This document shows, in pieces, positions 1 through 7,556 of a stretch of DNA of 64,000 bases. The notes under the pieces are model-generated. The model had not been told where the DNA came from. It ran no database searches and saw only the letters and a list, made by a program, of their open reading frames with translations. A program made the translations under genes and the position numbers. Numbering within the stretch: the stretch's first letter is position 1; every line of letters begins with the position of its first letter. Source of the DNA: Bacillota bacterium (lineage in GTDB: Bacteria; Bacillota; Bacilli; Paenibacillales; Paenibacillaceae); the NCBI GenBank assembly GCA_023391635.1, contig JAEWAQ010000065.1, positions 46,571 to 110,570 on the forward strand. The letters run 5' to 3'.

Positions 1-535
1 CCGTCGCATCTTTGAACGGGTCTGCGCTGTACACGCCGTCTACTTTGTTCTTCGCCATGAGGATGACCTCCGCCTCGATCTCTGCAGCGCGCAGGGCGGC
101 CGTCGTATCCGTCGAAAAGAACGGATTGCCGGTGCCTGCCGCGAAGATCACGACGCGGCCCTTCTCCAGATGGCGGATCGCCCGGCGGCGAATGTAAGGT
201 TCGGCGATTTGCTGCATCGCGATCGACGTTTGGACCCGTGTCGGCACTTCCATCTGCTCCAGCGCATCCTGCAGCGCAAGCGAGTTCATGACGGTCGCAA
301 GCATTCCCATGTAGTCCGCAGTTGCCCGGTCGATTCCTTTCTGGCTGCCCGCAATGCCCCGCCAGATGTTGCCACCGCCGCAGACGATAGCGACTTCCAC
401 GCCCAGTTCGACGACTTCCTTCACTTGTTCGGCGATCGACAGAATGGTTGCGGCTTCGATGCCGTATCCGTTCGGACCCGACAGAGACTCTCCGCTCACC
501 TTCAGCACTACCCTTTTATACACTGGACGATTCAA
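1..535 (-). CDS. pyrH: UMP kinase (partial, 3' end outside window)
   Basis: Uridylate kinase phosphorylates UMP to UDP in pyrimidine nucleotide synthesis. The visible 178 residues begin with the family N-terminus (YKRVVLKVSGESL) and contain the glycine-rich UMP-binding stretch CGGGNIWRG. Near the window edge is the KNKVDGVYSADP segment typical of bacterial hexameric UMP kinases. No ATG fits. The start is a TTG at 535, preceded by the purine-rich site GGTGGAGG about nine bases upstream, and this start aligns with the B. subtilis protein. It follows rpsB-tsf as in most Firmicutes. Only about 30 bases separate the tsf terminator from this start, so transcription probably depends on read-through or on a promoter inside the tsf end. 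The stop codon lies beyond position 1. Confidence 0.95.
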   Translation of the reverse strand, partial: MNRPVYKRVVLKVSGESLSGPNGYGIEAATILSIAEQVKEVVELGVEVAIVCGGGNIWRGIAGSQKGIDRATADYMGMLATVMNSLALQDALEQMEVPTRVQTSIAMQQIAEPYIRRRAIRHLEKGRVVIFAAGTGNPFFSTDTTAALRAAEIEAEVILMAKNKVDGVYSADPFKDAT

Positions 536-565
536 TGCGGTACCCTCCACCCTTGGCCTGGTTTG

Positions 566-593
566 AAAAAAGCGGGAACACGACGTGTTCCCG
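566..593 (-). terminator. Intrinsic terminator after tsf
   Basis: On the minus strand a perfect inverted repeat, CGGGAACACG/CGTGTTCCCG, is followed by a run of six T. It lies directly after the tsf stop and only about 30 bases before the pyrH start. It is probably a partial terminator or attenuator. Confidence 0.8.
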
Positions 594-610
594 AGTTTGC
601 TTATATGGAA

Positions 611-1261
611 TTACAGCTTCGCCTGCGCCATGACTTCTTCGACGAAGTTGTCCACTTTCTTCTCCAGGCCTTCGCCGAGCTCGTAACGCACGAAGCGGCG
701 AATGGAGATCTTCTCGCCGATCGCGGAGATCTTCTCGTTCAGAAGCGTCGTGATCGATTTGTCCGGATCCTTCACGAACGCTTGCTCCATCAGGCAGTTC
801 TCTTCGTAATACTTGTTCATCCGACCTTCGACCATCTTGTCGACGATCTTCTCCGGCTTGCCTTCGTTGAGCGCTTGGTTGCGGAGAATTTCCTTCTCCT
901 TGTCGAGCTCGGTTTGCGATACTTCCTCGCGGGACAGGAATTTCGGATTCGCCGCAGCGATCTGCATCGCGATATCCTTCACGAAAGCGCGGAATTGATC
1001 GGTCTTGGCCACGAAGTCGGTCTCGCAATTGACTTCCACCAGGACGCCGATGCGTCCGCCGCCATGGATATAAGATTCCACGATGCCTTCCGTCGCTACG
1101 CGGTCGCCCTTCTTCGCGGCTGCCGCCAGGCCCTTCTCGCGAAGCAATTCGGATGCCTTGGTCAAATCGCCTGCCGCTTCCTCGAGCGCCTTTTTGCAAT
1201 CGAGCATGCCGGCACCTGTTCTTTCACGAAGCGTCTTTACATCTGCTGCACTAATTGCCAT
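611..1261 (-). CDS. tsf: Elongation factor Ts
   Basis: EF-Ts is the guanine-nucleotide exchange factor that recycles EF-Tu from its GDP form. The 216-residue product starts with the UBA-like helical domain (KTLRERTGAGMLDCKKAL). It carries the conserved CETDFVAKTDQF core motif that contacts EF-Tu near residues 80-90. It is shorter than the roughly 293-residue B. subtilis protein because the dimerisation region is reduced to one subdomain, a known short form. A GGAGG site precedes the ATG. It lies between rpsB and pyrH, with an intrinsic terminator on each side, so its level may be set separately from both neighbours. Confidence 0.96.
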   Translation of the reverse strand: MAISAADVKTLRERTGAGMLDCKKALEEAAGDLTKASELLREKGLAAAAKKGDRVATEGIVESYIHGGGRIGVLVEVNCETDFVAKTDQFRAFVKDIAMQIAAANPKFLSREEVSQTELDKEKEILRNQALNEGKPEKIVDKMVEGRMNKYYEENCLMEQAFVKDPDKSITTLLNEKISAIGEKISIRRFVRYELGEGLEKKVDNFVEEVMAQAKL

Positions 1262-1328
1262 TGATATTAGCCTCCTGAATGTCGTGCTCCGAGTCCCTTG
1301 TTCGGAACCTTAGCGGAGCAGCGGTTTT

Positions 1329-1367
1329 AAAAAAAGGGCGGTGAGAAGTCTCGCTTCTGACCGCCCT
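1329..1367 (-). terminator. Intrinsic terminator or attenuator between rpsB and tsf
   Basis: The minus strand carries a GGGCGGT/ACCGCCC stem, with a GAAG/CTTC inner stem, followed by seven T. It lies in the 131-base rpsB-tsf gap. Because no clear tsf promoter is visible downstream, it may act as a partial terminator that lowers tsf relative to rpsB. Confidence 0.8.
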
Positions 1368-1392
1368 CTCCTCTATTTGTTCTTTATGAGAC

Positions 1393-2091
1393 TTACGCTG
1401 TCGTTTCTTCGCCTTGGTGCGATTCCACGATGGCATCCGCCATTTTGGAAGTGAGCAGCTTCACGGCGCGAATCGCGTCGTCATTGCCAGGAATAACGTA
1501 GTCGATCTCGTCCGGGTCGCAGTTCGTGTCGACAATGCCGACGATCGGGATGCCGAGCTTGCGGGCTTCAGCCACTGCGATGCGTTCCTTGCGCGGGTCG
1601 ATGATAAACAGCGCGTCGGGCAGCTTGCGCATATTCTTGATGCCGCCGAGGAACTTCTCGAGCCGTTCCTTCTCCTTGCGGAGAATAATGACTTCCTTCT
1701 TCGGAAGCACTTCGAACGTACCGTCCTCTTCCCACTTCTCAAGCTGGTGCAGACGATCCGTCCGCTTCTGGATGGTGGCGAAATTGGTCAGCGTACCGCC
1801 GAGCCAACGTTGGTTGATGTAATACATGCCGCAGCGTTCCGCTTCGTCTTTCACGGAATCCTGCGCTTGCTTCTTCGTGCCGACGAACAGCATCGTGCCG
1901 CCTTCTTCCGCGAGCTGACGCACAAAATTGTACGCTTCGTCGACTTTCTTGACCGTCTTCTGCAAGTCAATGATGTAAATGCCGTTCCGTTCGGTAAAGA
2001 TGTACTTGTCCATCTTCGGGTTCCAACGACGCGTCTGATGACCGAAGTGTACCCCAGCTTCGAGAAGCTGTTTCATGGAAATAACTGCCAT
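1393..2091 (-). CDS. rpsB: 30S ribosomal protein S2
   Basis: S2 is a structural protein of the small ribosomal subunit, required for S1-type mRNA binding and subunit assembly. The 232-residue protein begins MAVISMKQLLEAGVHFGHQ, the canonical S2 N-terminus. It includes the RWNPKMDKYIF and GGTLTNF family motifs. The ATG at 2091 was chosen over upstream in-frame starts because AGGAGGTG sits ten bases before it. The extra upstream codons would lie in the leader. It heads the rpsB-tsf-pyrH cluster and has its own promoter candidate about 130 bases upstream, after the flagellar operon's last gene. Confidence 0.97.
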   Translation of the reverse strand: MAVISMKQLLEAGVHFGHQTRRWNPKMDKYIFTERNGIYIIDLQKTVKKVDEAYNFVRQLAEEGGTMLFVGTKKQAQDSVKDEAERCGMYYINQRWLGGTLTNFATIQKRTDRLHQLEKWEEDGTFEVLPKKEVIILRKEKERLEKFLGGIKNMRKLPDALFIIDPRKERIAVAEARKLGIPIVGIVDTNCDPDEIDYVIPGNDDAIRAVKLLTSKMADAIVESHQGEETTA

Positions 2092-2219
2092 CTTCCCAGC
2101 ACCTCCTGATTGGTTTTGTAGGTGAATCTCCTCCGCCGCTCGCATCTTTCGCCAAAACTCCCCTGCGGGAAGCACCGTTGACGAAATTGAACGACGTGCG
2201 TTTTTTCACACCGTCAAAT

Positions 2220-2248
2220 AATATATCATATCCGCTCTGCCAGCGCAA
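2220..2248 (-). promoter_or_regulatory. Predicted sigma-A promoter for rpsB
   Basis: On the minus strand TTGCGC is followed after 17 bases by TATATT. It lies between the last small gene of the fla/che block and rpsB, leaving a leader of roughly 120 bases. Such a leader would be long enough for S2 autoregulation, but I recognise no defined structure in it. Confidence 0.6.
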
Positions 2249-2278
2249 TGCTTATGTTGGCTGCAACCGCTGCGGCCG

Positions 2279-2833
2279 CTAGCTGTCTTTCTTGCGGGTC
2301 AATTCGGCGATGATCTCGTCATAAGTAGGTTGGCCGGTAAACGATGCGGTGCCGACCTTGATCTTCTGGCTGATCGGCCGAGCCGCTTGCGTAAAATCAT
2401 CGGCGTCGTCGATGACGCCGAGCGCCTGCAGGCTTCGCGCGACCGCGATCAAGCTCATGCCTTTGTTCACGTAGAAGGCCACTACGAGGCGTTCCTGCGT
2501 TGTGCCGTCCACTGGTCCGGCCGCCGGTCCGGTTCCCGCGGGGCCGGACCCAGCCGGATCGGTACCGTCTGCGCCCGATCCGGGCGGCGGAGGCGCAGCG
2601 CCGTCGCCGGGGCTGCCGCTCCCGGGCTCGACTGTCGGCGCTTGCGACGAAGGCGGCGGCAATTGCCGGATCGCCTCCCCGACCGCATCGTCCAACTGTT
2701 TCTGGGTGTATATTTTTCCGCCATCCGCAATGAGAACGGGCTGCTCCATCGCGAAGTCGATCAATTGCAGCATCATCGCCCCCAGCGCGATTCCGAGTCC
2801 CAGTCCCATCCACCATTTGCGATGATTACGCAA
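2279..2833 (-). CDS. Membrane-anchored protein with YceG/MltG-like domain
   Basis: This 184-residue protein has one N-terminal membrane segment (about residues 8-28, GLGLGIALGAMMLQLIDF). A Gly/Pro-rich linker follows at about residues 65-110. The C-terminal part (FYVNKGMSLIAVARSLQALGVIDD) resembles the LysM-like subdomain at the start of YceG/MltG endolytic transglycosylases. The catalytic transglycosylase part is absent, so lytic activity is not expected. It is probably an extracellular protein tethered to the membrane. The TTG start at 2833 follows GGGAGG by nine bases and overlaps the stop of the preceding gene. It is the last gene before rpsB. Its function is unknown; the domain assignment is by eye. 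Confidence 0.7.
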   Translation of the reverse strand: MRNHRKWWMGLGLGIALGAMMLQLIDFAMEQPVLIADGGKIYTQKQLDDAVGEAIRQLPPPSSQAPTVEPGSGSPGDGAAPPPPGSGADGTDPAGSGPAGTGPAAGPVDGTTQERLVVAFYVNKGMSLIAVARSLQALGVIDDADDFTQAARPISQKIKVGTASFTGQPTYDEIIAELTRKKDS

Positions 2834-3404
2834 GCTGATTATCCTCCCGCTTGGCAAGCTGCAAGATAAGCTGCACCTCGCCCTTGTTCATCCCGGCCGA
2901 CTTCGCGATCTGCTCGACGGATCTGCCGCTCCGATGCTGCGCGAGAAGCCCGGCATAGCGCTCCCGTATCGGAAGCGGCGCAGCCGCAGCGACGACAGCC
3001 TTCGATGCCGCCGGGACTTGTTCAGCCACAGCAGCAGCAAACAGCTCGTTTGGCCGCTCTGCGGACGGCATGACCGGAGGCTCTGCCGGCGTTTCCGCAG
3101 GCTCAGCCGCAACGACAGCTTCCGCAATGGCCCCGGATCGGCGCACCGCCGACATCTCGTTCATTTGCCGCTCCAGCACCTGGATTTGCTTCACGAGATT
3201 TTTGACCGTTTCATCCTGATCATGCTTGAATTTGGTCACCGCATCCAGCAGCTCGCGATTTTCCGTCTCCAGCTCCTCCAGGAGCTGATCGTACGCCGGA
3301 TCGCTGCCGCCGCCGGCAAATTCCTCTTTCCGACGGGCTGGCGTAAGCCAAGCGAAGCCGAATATCGCGATGCCGAACAATGCCACCGTTAACCACGGAT
3401 CCAT
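2826..3404 (-). CDS. SwrB/YlxL-like DUF6115 membrane protein
   Basis: The 192-residue product has a single N-terminal membrane helix (WLTVALFGIAIFGFAWL). A coiled-coil stretch follows (about residues 35-90, rich in E, L, K and Q), then an Ala/Pro-rich linker. The C-terminal helix-turn-helix-like region (YAGLLAQHRSGRSVEQIAKSAGMNKGEV) is typical of DUF6115. In B. subtilis the gene in this position, swrB (ylxL), lies just after sigD and promotes flagellar export activation and swarming. Position and architecture suggest the same role, but sequence identity to SwrB cannot be judged here. It overlaps the next gene by eight bases. Confidence 0.75.
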   Translation of the reverse strand: MDPWLTVALFGIAIFGFAWLTPARRKEEFAGGGSDPAYDQLLEELETENRELLDAVTKFKHDQDETVKNLVKQIQVLERQMNEMSAVRRSGAIAEAVVAAEPAETPAEPPVMPSAERPNELFAAAVAEQVPAASKAVVAAAAPLPIRERYAGLLAQHRSGRSVEQIAKSAGMNKGEVQLILQLAKREDNQLA

Positions 3405-3446
3405 CTTCCGTAAATCCCCTCTCCCGGCGTGAACGGAACGTGCGAA

Positions 3447-3770
3447 TCACAACGTAAAATCGATATGCTTGCCCTTGAACGGGTGCTCCGATAACGATTC
3501 GCGGATCTGTTCCTCGTCGCCGGCATGACGCTTTCTTTTGCCTTGCTGCTTCTCGTTGTCCCGATGCTGCCGATCCGAAATTTCTCCTTTGGCGGATTGC
3601 TCCGATTTGGACATGCGCTGGGCTTGCCGCTCGGTGTCCTTGATGCCGTGCTGGGCCAGCATCGCCTGTTCCGTCATCGCTTTGTTTTGCTGTTGCTGGG
3701 CGAGCGGAGACATTTCCGCCGTACGAGGCAGCGAAGTCTGCAAATCGATCGACTTGTAACTCACGGACAA
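3447..3770 (-). CDS. Small hydrophilic protein of unknown function
   Basis: I do not recognise this 107-residue protein. It is very hydrophilic, rich in Gln, Lys, Glu and Arg (for example QQQQNKAMTEQAM and DNEKQQGKRKRHAGDEEQ), and has no membrane segment or signal peptide. It lacks cysteine. A good GGAGG-type site precedes the ATG. It sits in the short series of genes between sigD and rpsB, after the DUF342 gene and before the DUF6115 gene. Co-transcription with the flagellar operon is therefore likely. A structural or chaperone-like role in motility is possible but is only inferred from position. Confidence 0.75.
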   Translation of the reverse strand: MSVSYKSIDLQTSLPRTAEMSPLAQQQQNKAMTEQAMLAQHGIKDTERQAQRMSKSEQSAKGEISDRQHRDNEKQQGKRKRHAGDEEQIRESLSEHPFKGKHIDFTL

Positions 3771-3800
3771 CCCCTCCCAAGCAGGATCGATCGGATCCGT

Positions 3801-5210
3801 TTAATGATAAGGCACCATCGTGATGTCGCCGTCCATGAAGCGGAACGACACCCGCTGCACGCTGTCCTTCACGAATCGCGTATAGCGTCCGAGCACGATC
3901 TTGGTTCCTCCGAATATCGTATGGGTGACGTTCACTCGTGAGGAGGATGCGTCGTCCAGCGTTTTTTCGATTTCCAGCACGCGGTCTTTGGCAACTTGCA
4001 ATTCGGCGGATGCTTGTTTCTTCGTCGCATTCAGCTTGATCCGCAGCGCCATCTTGTCGGACGGCAATTGTCCGCCTGCCGCGATTTGGTCGATCAGGGT
4101 CAGCGCTTTGTTCGTCTTGTCCAGGTTATCGGTCCACGTACGAATCTGCTGTTTCAGGTCGACCAGCTCTTGGCGAAGCTCCGGTCTGACGCCTACCTCG
4201 ATCGTCGTCGCAGTCGACATGGAATTGCCGATCGTGCGGGCGGTTACCTGATCACCCGCCTGTACGTTGCCGCCGACGAGCAGCCCCTTCGTGCCGACGC
4301 ACTCGACGTTGCGGCCAGCCCGGACGTTGGAATGCATAATGCTCTGGCTGACGATCACGTCTTCTCCGGCAAATGCGTTGCCTTCCATGATGAACGAGCA
4401 TTTGATGTTTCGGCCTGCTTTCACATAGCCCTTGTTGCTGCCGATAATGCCGCCCAAGATTTCGATGGAGCCGTCCGTCTCGACCTCTGCGCCTTCGATG
4501 CCGCCGGTAACCCGGATATCTCCGGAAGCCTTTACGCGAAAGCCGGTAAGAATGTTGCCCCGCACGACGACGGTACCGACAAAATCGATGTTGCCGATGT
4601 TATAATCGACGTCACCGTTCACTTCATAGACCGGAAAGACGTTCAGCTTGTCCTTTTCCGTTTTTGTTACCATGCCGTCTATGGCGGCGTACAACGCGGT
4701 TTGTACCGGATTCGCGACGACGTTTTTGCCGATTTTGAACAGCGCTTCTTTCCCTTCCTTGCAGGCAACGACTTCGCCGGTTACCGCTTTGCCCGCTTCC
4801 CCTGGCACGGGCGGCACTCTCTCGGCGATCAGTTGCCCGGCTTTCACGTTCGCCAGATGGCTGACGTTCTTGAAGTCGACGCTGCCATCTTCTCTTTCGG
4901 ATGGGCGAACGCTCTTCTTCTCCTCCAGATCGTACAGCAAGCGAATGATGCCGTCTTCCCCATTGCGAGGCGGCAAACCGATCGCGATCGTGTTCTGATT
5001 GAAGAAGAAATCCTGCGGCCGCTGCACGATCATTTGCAGCAAGTCATTCTGGACGCCGAATTTGACGCCTTGCGAGGCGATGAACCGCTCCAAGTCTTGG
5101 GCGTTCAGCAACACGTCTCCCTCCACGCGGCGAAAAACGAGATACGCATACATCTTGTCTTCTGAAATCGTGACTTGCAGCAGCTCTTGCAATGTTTCCT
5201 GTCCATTCAT
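3801..5210 (-). CDS. FapA family protein (DUF342)
   Basis: This 469-residue protein belongs to the DUF342/FapA family. The N-terminal half is globular. The middle (about residues 160-320) is rich in repeated Val-Gly-Asp/Asn turns such as VEVNGDVDYNIGN and GSIEILGGIIG, which suggests a polymer-like parallel beta-helix. A coiled coil follows at about residues 350-430 (LRQELVDLKQQIRTW). FapA in Vibrio vulnificus affects polar flagellar assembly and signalling. The ATG at 5210 follows GGAGGTG by seven bases; earlier in-frame codons overlap sigD and are rejected. It follows sigD by 16 bases, so it is likely the next cistron of the fla/che operon. Confidence 0.88.
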   Translation of the reverse strand: MNGQETLQELLQVTISEDKMYAYLVFRRVEGDVLLNAQDLERFIASQGVKFGVQNDLLQMIVQRPQDFFFNQNTIAIGLPPRNGEDGIIRLLYDLEEKKSVRPSEREDGSVDFKNVSHLANVKAGQLIAERVPPVPGEAGKAVTGEVVACKEGKEALFKIGKNVVANPVQTALYAAIDGMVTKTEKDKLNVFPVYEVNGDVDYNIGNIDFVGTVVVRGNILTGFRVKASGDIRVTGGIEGAEVETDGSIEILGGIIGSNKGYVKAGRNIKCSFIMEGNAFAGEDVIVSQSIMHSNVRAGRNVECVGTKGLLVGGNVQAGDQVTARTIGNSMSTATTIEVGVRPELRQELVDLKQQIRTWTDNLDKTNKALTLIDQIAAGGQLPSDKMALRIKLNATKKQASAELQVAKDRVLEIEKTLDDASSSRVNVTHTIFGGTKIVLGRYTRFVKDSVQRVSFRFMDGDITMVPYH

Positions 5211-5226
5211 GGCGAGCACCTCCGAA

Positions 5227-6018
5227 TTATCCGTTCTGCAACAACTGCTCTCTGTGTTTGGCAAGAGCCCCCCGGAGTCGCAAGATTGCCTTGGAATGCA
5301 GCTGGGATATCCGTGATGGCGAAAGAGACATAACATCGGCAATTTCACTTAGCGAGAGGTCTTCATAATAGAATAAGGAAACGACTGTGCGTTCTTTTTC
5401 CGTCAAGCGTTCCAAGCCCAGCAGCAGGGTATCCTTCAAATACATTTCATGAATTTTATGCTCCGGATTCAAAGCTTTATCGTCAACGAGCAGCGACAAC
5501 CGCGTCTCGGATTCTTCTTCGCGAATCGGATCTTCCAATGAACATACGGCAGTTACCGCCACTTCCTGCAGCATCTGCTGGAATTCTTTCTGGGAAATGT
5601 TCATATAGCCGCACACTTCCTCGTCCGTAGCAGTCCGAAGATGACGCTGTTCCAAGACAGCGTAGGCATCTTCCATCTTCTTGGCCTTATCTCTTACCGA
5701 CCTGGGCACCCAATCGCCGTGCCGCAATCCGTCGATCACGGCGCCGCGGATGCGCCACGAAGCATAGGTCTCGAATTGCAGACCGCGCTTGTAGTCGAAC
5801 TTCTCAATGGCGTCGATCAGCCCCATGACGCCATGACTGGTCAAATCGTCTTTAACCACATTCTTTGGCAGCGCCGCCGACATGCGGCTCGACACGTATT
5901 CCACGAGCGGCAAATAGTGTTCGATCAGCTGCTTGCGGGCGTCCTGATCGCCGTCTTCCTTCCACCTGTGCCACAAGCTTTGATGCGACAGCTTGGATCG
6001 GGTCGGATCGACCATCAT
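5227..6018 (-). CDS. sigD: Flagellar RNA polymerase sigma factor SigD/FliA
   Basis: This is the sigma-28 class factor that directs RNA polymerase to late flagellar, chemotaxis and autolysin promoters. The 263-residue protein has sigma region 2 (YVSSRMSAALPKNVVKDDL ... GLIDAIEKFDY ... FETYASWRIRGAVID). Region 3 follows (RSVRDKAKKMEDAYAVLE), then region 4 with the HTH LSLSEIADVMSLSPSRISQLHSKA. It lacks region 1.1, as usual for this group. Two adjacent ATG codons are possible; the first is annotated, with AAGGTG close upstream. As in B. subtilis it lies at the distal end of the fla/che operon, where it is sensitive to transcript abundance. Confidence 0.97.
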   Translation of the reverse strand: MMVDPTRSKLSHQSLWHRWKEDGDQDARKQLIEHYLPLVEYVSSRMSAALPKNVVKDDLTSHGVMGLIDAIEKFDYKRGLQFETYASWRIRGAVIDGLRHGDWVPRSVRDKAKKMEDAYAVLEQRHLRTATDEEVCGYMNISQKEFQQMLQEVAVTAVCSLEDPIREEESETRLSLLVDDKALNPEHKIHEMYLKDTLLLGLERLTEKERTVVSLFYYEDLSLSEIADVMSLSPSRISQLHSKAILRLRGALAKHREQLLQNG

Positions 6019-6026
6019 GGTTCACC

Positions 6027-6443
6027 TTACCTTTCACTGGTCAGGCGGCGAACCGCCTGCGCCACTTCCTCTGGATCGGGATGATCAAGCGATACGAGCC
6101 TTGTTGGGGTTAGCGGCTGAAAGCCGGCTTCCTGGACATCCTTGCCGCCTGTCCAGCTATCCTTCAACATCTGGCTGAGTTCGGCTTCTTCATCCGGTGT
6201 CACGAGATCGAGATTTTGGCCGCGTTCTTCATCCGGCTGCGCCTCATCCGGGACTTCAGGCTGCGGCAAATGGATCAGTCCGAGAATGAAACGTACGGCA
6301 TAAGCAATCAGAATGAATACGACAAAGGCATAGAAGGTGCGGGACAATGTCGTCAGCAGCGGGTTGTTCCCCAGCGAGAAGATCAAGGTGAGCGCCGCGC
6401 CGAAACCGCCGAATGCGGCATTCCAACGCCAGGTACCAATCAT
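6027..6443 (-). CDS. Two-helix membrane protein between cheD and sigD
   Basis: I do not recognise this 138-residue protein. It has two hydrophobic segments, about residues 10-26 (FGGFGAALTLIFSLG) and 35-56 (TFYAFVVFILIAYAVRFIL). An acidic cytoplasmic-looking tail follows, with clusters such as PEVPDEAQPDEERG and TPDEEAEL. The gene sits tightly between cheD (one-base gap) and sigD (eight-base gap), so it is translated as part of the fla/che message. B. subtilis has no gene between cheD and sigD. A role linked to SigD or to the membrane-bound chemoreceptor array is possible from context only. Confidence 0.8.
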   Translation of the reverse strand: MIGTWRWNAAFGGFGAALTLIFSLGNNPLLTTLSRTFYAFVVFILIAYAVRFILGLIHLPQPEVPDEAQPDEERGQNLDLVTPDEEAELSQMLKDSWTGGKDVQEAGFQPLTPTRLVSLDHPDPEEVAQAVRRLTSER

Positions 6444-6444
6444 G

Positions 6445-6939
6445 CTATATCTCCTTTACACCGAATTGCACGCTGCGAATGATGAAGATCCCGCTCGCGC
6501 TGTCGAGTTCCACCGTGCGTCCGTAATTCGCGCCGGTATCTTCGGCCAGCAGCGGTATGTGCGCCGATTCCAGCGCCAGCTTAGCGGATTCCACGTTCCG
6601 AGGCCCGATCCGCATCGAATCGCTCCCCCCCGCGAAGGCGAACATCTGGGCGCCGCCGGCCAATTTCGCCACCATGCGGCTCTGAACCGCGCCGATCGCT
6701 TTCATTCTGCGGATCAGTTCCGGTATGGCCGTATCCGCATACTTGGCCAAGTTCAGTTGCCCCTCTCGGGCGATCTCCGAGGAAGGCAGCATGACATGCG
6801 CCATGCCTGCTGCCCGAACCTGCGCATCGTATATCGTCACGCCTACGCAGGAGCCAAGCCCGGTCGTCTTCAGAACAGCACCGCCGGTCGCGATGTTCAA
6901 GTCGGCCATTCCGACTTTGATCAAGACGGTTTCCGTCAT
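6445..6939 (-). CDS. cheD: Chemoreceptor glutamine deamidase CheD
   Basis: CheD deamidates glutamine side chains of methyl-accepting chemotaxis proteins and, in Bacillus-type systems, binds CheC to adjust adaptation. The 164-residue protein has the catalytic Cys31 in TTGLGSCVGVTIYD and His48 in GMAHVMLPSS. This is the cysteine-histidine arrangement of the family. The IGPRNVESAKLAL segment lies further on. It starts inside the end of cheC with a four-base ATGA overlap, which implies translational coupling of the two interacting proteins. It is followed by a small membrane-protein gene and sigD. Confidence 0.96.
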   Translation of the reverse strand: MTETVLIKVGMADLNIATGGAVLKTTGLGSCVGVTIYDAQVRAAGMAHVMLPSSEIAREGQLNLAKYADTAIPELIRRMKAIGAVQSRMVAKLAGGAQMFAFAGGSDSMRIGPRNVESAKLALESAHIPLLAEDTGANYGRTVELDSASGIFIIRSVQFGVKEI

Positions 6940-7556
6940 TCGAACGGCACCCCGAGCGCACGGAACAGCTTTTCGAACGATTCGGGGTCGGGAATGAGGA
7001 AGAAATGGCCTTCGGCTTCCTCCCTGCCCTCCAGAAACGTCGTATCGATCAGCAGCGCATCATCGCCCATCGTGCCGAATTGCAGCAAGCCGTAGCTGAG
7101 AATGGCACCGGCCATGTCGACTGCAATGGAAGGTACGGAAGGGGACATATACAGCCCTGTCAGGTCCCCCAATGAGGATAAATACGATCCGGCCAGAATG
7201 TTGCCCAATTCGCACAGCGCGGACAGCTCCATCTCGGAGTATTCCGCTCCTTCGGACTCGCTGATCGACAGCAGACCCTGCAGCAGCCGGCGCGAGGAAT
7301 CCAGGGAAATAATGAAAAACATATTGCCCGGTGCGTCCCCGTCCACGCGCAGGAAGATGGCGACAACGACTTCCTCCGAGCCGCCGACACGCTCCGCAAT
7401 GGCTTCGAACGGCAGCAGGCTGACCGTCGGCACCGCCATGTCGACCGGTTTGTTAAGCATTTGGGAAAGCGCCGTTGCCGCATTGCCGGCACCGATGTTG
7501 CCGACCTCGCGGAGCACGTCCATTTTGAAATCAGGGTCATGCTGGAACAGCTTCAC
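6936..7556 (-). CDS. cheC: CheY-P phosphatase CheC
   Basis: CheC dephosphorylates CheY-P and is stimulated by CheD. The 206-residue protein contains the two family phosphatase signatures: Glu17/Asn20 in REVGNIGAGNAATALSQ, and a second one in ALCELGNILAGSYLSSL near residue 120. Both active-site helices therefore look intact. It overlaps cheW upstream and cheD downstream by four bases each, so cheW, cheC and cheD form a tightly coupled translational unit. The fliY gene further upstream in the operon encodes a second, switch-bound member of the same phosphatase fold. Confidence 0.96.
   Translation of the reverse strand: MKLFQHDPDFKMDVLREVGNIGAGNAATALSQMLNKPVDMAVPTVSLLPFEAIAERVGGSEEVVVAIFLRVDGDAPGNMFFIISLDSSRRLLQGLLSISESEGAEYSEMELSALCELGNILAGSYLSSLGDLTGLYMSPSVPSIAVDMAGAILSYGLLQFGTMGDDALLIDTTFLEGREEAEGHFFLIPDPESFEKLFRALGVPFE

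Noticed and set aside
170..1264. Plus-strand open frame over tsf and pyrH
   Set aside because: It is antisense to both genes and has no recognisable domain.
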